Assembly: GCA_024641895.1 (NCBI GenBank) | Contig: JAHECE010000125.1 | Location: 1-7,822, forward strand | DNA from: Actinomycetales bacterium | Lineage (GTDB): Bacteria > Actinomycetota > Actinomycetes > Actinomycetales > JAHECE01 | Direction: 5' to 3' | Length of the DNA stretch: 7,822 bases | Shown here: positions 5,704 through 7,822 of the stretch, piece after piece | Layout of the letters: each line of letters begins with the position of its first letter | Position numbering within the stretch: the stretch's first letter is position 1 | The notes under the pieces: generated by a model | Database searches by the model: none | Seen by the model: the letters and a program-made list of their open reading frames with translations, nothing else | Told to the model about the DNA's origin: nothing | Program-made: the position numbers and the translations under genes

Positions 5704-7094
5704 CGCCGATGACCTCTCGCGCAACCGCTCCCGTGCGGCGGGCGACGGCTGGCGCGGGCGACCGCTTCGAGCCCGCGGACGCTCGCGCCGCCGACGAGCC
5801 CGGCGATACCGAGCTCGTCGGCGGCGCGCTCGCCGCCGTCAGGGCGGACTTCCCCGTCCTCTCGCGCACCGTGCGCGACGGCCGGCGGCTCGTCTACCTC
5901 GACTCGGCCGCCACGTCGCAGAAGCCGATGGTCGTGCTCGATGCGGAGCAGGAGTTCTACACCCGCAGCAACGCCGCGGTGCACCGTGGCGCCCACGCCC
6001 TCGCCGAGGAGGCCACGGAAGCGTTCGAGGACGCTCGCGAGGCCGTGGCGCGGTTCGTGGGCGTCGGTGCGGACGAGATCGTCTGGACCAAGAACGCCAC
6101 CGAGGCCGTCAACGTCGTGGCCTACGCCATGTCGAACGCCTCGGTCGGGCGCGGTGGACAGGCCGCGAGGCGGTTCGCCGTCGGGCCGGGCGACGAGATC
6201 GTCGTGACGGAGGCGGAGCACCACGCGAACCTCGTGCCCTGGCAGGAGCTGTGCGCCCGGACGGGCGCCACCCTGCGATGGCTCGGCGTGGACGACGCGG
6301 GTCGGCTCGACCTCGATCCCCTGCACGCCGTGGTCGGCGAGCGGACCCGGCTGGTGGCGCTCACCCACGCCTCCAACGTCACCGGGGCCGTCTCGCCGGT
6401 CGCCGAGGTGGTGGCCCGCGCGCACGCGGTCGGTGCGCTGGTGCTGCTCGACGCCTGTCAGAGCGCGCCGCACCTTCCGCTGGACCTCCGGGCGCTCGAC
6501 GTGGATCTCGCCGTCTTCTCCGGCCACAAGATGCTCGGGCCCACCGGGATCGGCGCGCTCTACGGCCGGCGCGTCCTCCTCGAGGCCATGCCGCCCGCCC
6601 TGACCGGCGGATCGATGGTCGAGGTCGTCACGATGGAGACGGCCACCTACGCTGCGCCGCCGCAACGGTTCGAAGCCGGCACACAGCCGGTGGCGCAGGC
6701 GGTCGGCCTGCATGCGGCTGTCGACTACCTGAGCCAGCTCGGGATGGGGGCTGTCGCGGCGCACGAGCGCGCGCTGGCCGCTCGGCTGCTCGACGGGGTT
6801 GCCGGGATCGCAGGTGTCCGCGTGCTCGGTCCGACCGACGGCCGGGACCGCCTCGCGACGTTGTCCTTCGTCGTCGACGGCGTGCACCCGCACGACGTCG
6901 GCCAGGTGCTCGACGACGCGGGGATTGCGATCCGGGTGGGCCACCACTGCGCGCAGCCGCTGCACCGGCGGCTCGGAGCACACTCCTCGGCTCGCGCCTC
7001 CGCCGGGCTGTACACGACGCCCGAGGAGATCGACGCCTTCGTCGACGCCCTCGCGGGCGTGCGGGCCTTCTTCGGTCTGGAGGGACGTCGATGA
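5700..7094 (+). CDS. sufS: Cysteine desulfurase SufS (type II, PLP-dependent)
   Basis: SufS converts cysteine to alanine and holds the released sulfur as a persulfide on its active-site cysteine for transfer to SufU. The protein has 464 residues from GTG 5700. PLP-binding features are Lys277 in FSGHKMLGPTG (Schiff base), the EAEHHANLVPWQ segment, and DACQSAPH with the PLP-contacting aspartate. The persulfide-forming Cys417 is in IRVGHHCAQPLHRR, the short-loop arrangement of group II desulfurases, and SARASAGLYTTPEEIDAF follows as in B. subtilis SufS. About 45 variable, Ala/Arg/Asp-rich residues precede the conserved start (FPVLSR). The GTG overlaps the sufC stop as GTGA; an ATG at 5709 would shorten the protein by 3 residues. 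The nearest GGCAGG (5691-5696) is 3 bases from the GTG and 12 from the ATG, so the start is not settled. The partner SufU lies directly downstream, which supports a SufS-SufU pair and not SufS-SufE. Confidence 0.96.
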   Translation: MTPMTSRATAPVRRATAGAGDRFEPADARAADEPGDTELVGGALAAVRADFPVLSRTVRDGRRLVYLDSAATSQKPMVVLDAEQEFYTRSNAAVHRGAHALAEEATEAFEDAREAVARFVGVGADEIVWTKNATEAVNVVAYAMSNASVGRGGQAARRFAVGPGDEIVVTEAEHHANLVPWQELCARTGATLRWLGVDDAGRLDLDPLHAVVGERTRLVALTHASNVTGAVSPVAEVVARAHAVGALVLLDACQSAPHLPLDLRALDVDLAVFSGHKMLGPTGIGALYGRRVLLEAMPPALTGGSMVEVVTMETATYAAPPQRFEAGTQPVAQAVGLHAAVDYLSQLGMGAVAAHERALAARLLDGVAGIAGVRVLGPTDGRDRLATLSFVVDGVHPHDVGQVLDDAGIAIRVGHHCAQPLHRRLGAHSSARASAGLYTTPEEIDAFVDALAGVRAFFGLEGRR

Positions 7095-7573
7095 GCCACG
7101 GACTCGAGCAGCTGTATCAACAGGTGATTCTCGACCACGCACGAGAGCGGCACGGGTTCGGACTGCGCGAAGGGGCTGCCGCAGAGTCGTTCCAGGTCAA
7201 TCCGACCTGTGGCGACGAGGTGCGGCTGCGCGTCCACCTGACGGACGAGTCCCGTCCCCGCATCCGGGCCGTCAGCTGGGAGGGCCAGGGCTGCAGCATC
7301 TCCCAGGCGTCGCTCTCGGTGCTGGCCGACCTCGTCGAGGCTGTCGACGTGAAGACCGCGGACGACCTCGCCGAGGCGTTCCGTGCCCTCATGCACAACC
7401 GCGGCCAGGCACTCGACGCCGACCGCGAGGAGCTGCTCGGCGACGCGACCGCGTTCGTCGGGGTCGCCAAGTTCCCGGCCCGCGTCAAGTGCGCGATGCT
7501 CGGCTGGATGGCCCTGCGGGACGCGCTCGTGCGAGCCCTGACCACGATCGACGACGGGATCAAGGAGAACTGA
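7091..7573 (+). CDS. sufU: Zinc-dependent sulfurtransferase SufU
   Basis: SufU takes persulfide sulfur from SufS and passes it to the SufBCD scaffold. It resembles IscU but is a Zn-bound sulfur acceptor in SUF systems of Gram-positive bacteria. The protein has 160 residues, slightly longer than B. subtilis SufU. Zinc ligands are visible: Cys40 and Asp42 in NPTCGDEV, Cys68 in GQGCSISQAS, and Cys134 in ARVKCAMLGW, equivalent to B. subtilis Cys41, Asp43, Cys66 and Cys128. The N-terminal LYQQVILDHARERHGFG fits the family's LYxxVILDH start, and the insertion between the second and third ligands that marks SufU against IscU is present. The ATG at 7091 overlaps the sufS stop as ATGA and has GGAGGG (7079-7084) 6 bases upstream. 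A longer frame from 5396 is an artefact. Confidence 0.97.
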   Translation: MSHGLEQLYQQVILDHARERHGFGLREGAAAESFQVNPTCGDEVRLRVHLTDESRPRIRAVSWEGQGCSISQASLSVLADLVEAVDVKTADDLAEAFRALMHNRGQALDADREELLGDATAFVGVAKFPARVKCAMLGWMALRDALVRALTTIDDGIKEN

Positions 7574-7576
7574 GAG

Positions 7577-7822
7577 ATGACCATCGACCCCCAGGGTGCG
7601 GCGCCCACCGCGGCGACCGCGGCCGACGTCGAAGAGGCGCTCCGCGACGTCATCGACCCGGAGCTCGGGATCAACGTCGTCGATCTCGGGCTGATCTACG
7701 GCGTGACGGTCGACCAGAACGACATGGCCGTGATCGACATGACCCTCACGTCCGCCGCGTGCCCGCTCACCGACGTCATCGAGGACCAGGCAGCGCAGGC
7801 TCTCGAGGGCCTCGTGTCCGGC
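7577..7822 (+). CDS. sufT: SufT, MIP18/DUF59-family Fe-S maturation factor (partial, 3' end outside window)
   Basis: The first 82 codons of a small acidic cytoplasmic protein are present; the frame is open at the right edge and the family is usually about 100-130 residues, so roughly the last third is missing. After a 15-residue Ala/Thr-rich leader come the family hallmarks DPELGINVVDLGLIYG (27-42) and MTLTSAACPLTD with the conserved Cys62. Relatives help mature or deliver Fe-S clusters to target proteins; in actinobacteria and firmicutes the gene commonly ends the suf operon. The ATG at 7577 lies 3 bases after the sufU stop, with AAGGAG (7562-7567) 9 bases upstream. The PaaD-like phenylacetate proteins share this domain, but the operon context decides for SufT. 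Confidence 0.93.
   Translation, partial: MTIDPQGAAPTAATAADVEEALRDVIDPELGINVVDLGLIYGVTVDQNDMAVIDMTLTSAACPLTDVIEDQAAQALEGLVSG

Noticed and set aside
5396..7090. A frame running through the end of sufC and all of sufS into sufU
   Set aside because: The part before 7091 is Arg/Ala-rich out-of-frame translation of sufC and sufS; the real sufU start has a good ribosome binding site and matches the family N-terminus.
5673..7142. A 489-codon open frame on the - strand opposite sufS
   Set aside because: Shadow of the sufS reading frame; composition is low-complexity and without recognisable domains.

Overview
The window holds most of an actinobacterial SUF operon for iron-sulfur (Fe-S) cluster assembly on the + strand, preceded by the 5' part of a divergently transcribed ABC-transporter ATPase gene. 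Very high GC, GTG starts, strong AAGGAGG-type ribosome binding sites, a SufU-type (not SufE-type) sulfur acceptor and the gene order sufR-sufB-sufD-Rieske-sufC-sufS-sufU-sufT all point to a high-GC Gram-positive bacterium. A Micrococcales-like organism (Cellulomonas or a relative) is my guess; the sequence alone does not settle the genus.

Layout. Positions 1-891 (- strand) encode the first 297 residues of a DrrA/CcmA-type ABC ATPase that runs off the left edge. Positions 892-1123 are the divergent control region. It holds a probable leaderless promoter for the ABC gene, a perfect 12-bp palindrome over that promoter's -35 zone, and two abutting hyphenated palindromes (1006-1023 and 1024-1047) ahead of sufR. 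The second resembles the remembered actinobacterial SufR operator core. From 1124 to the right edge, seven + strand genes are packed with overlaps or gaps of at most 3 bases: sufR, sufB, sufD, a Rieske ferredoxin, sufC, sufS, sufU and a sufT cut by the window end.

How they work together. SufS takes sulfur from cysteine, and SufU accepts it from the SufS active-site cysteine. The SufB-SufC-SufD scaffold, driven by SufC ATP hydrolysis, assembles the cluster. SufT is thought to help cluster maturation or delivery. SufR is a winged-helix repressor with its own Fe-S ligand cysteines, so it can report cluster sufficiency back to the operon. The Rieske ferredoxin may carry electrons for assembly or be a client; its role is not proven.

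All key catalytic and ligand residues looked for are present and no gene is broken. This is a known system, and I do not see an undescribed one. The parts most worth a second look are the control region and the embedded Rieske gene. No RNA genes, mobile elements, CRISPR arrays or terminators were recognised, and no gene-free stretch exceeds 300 bases.
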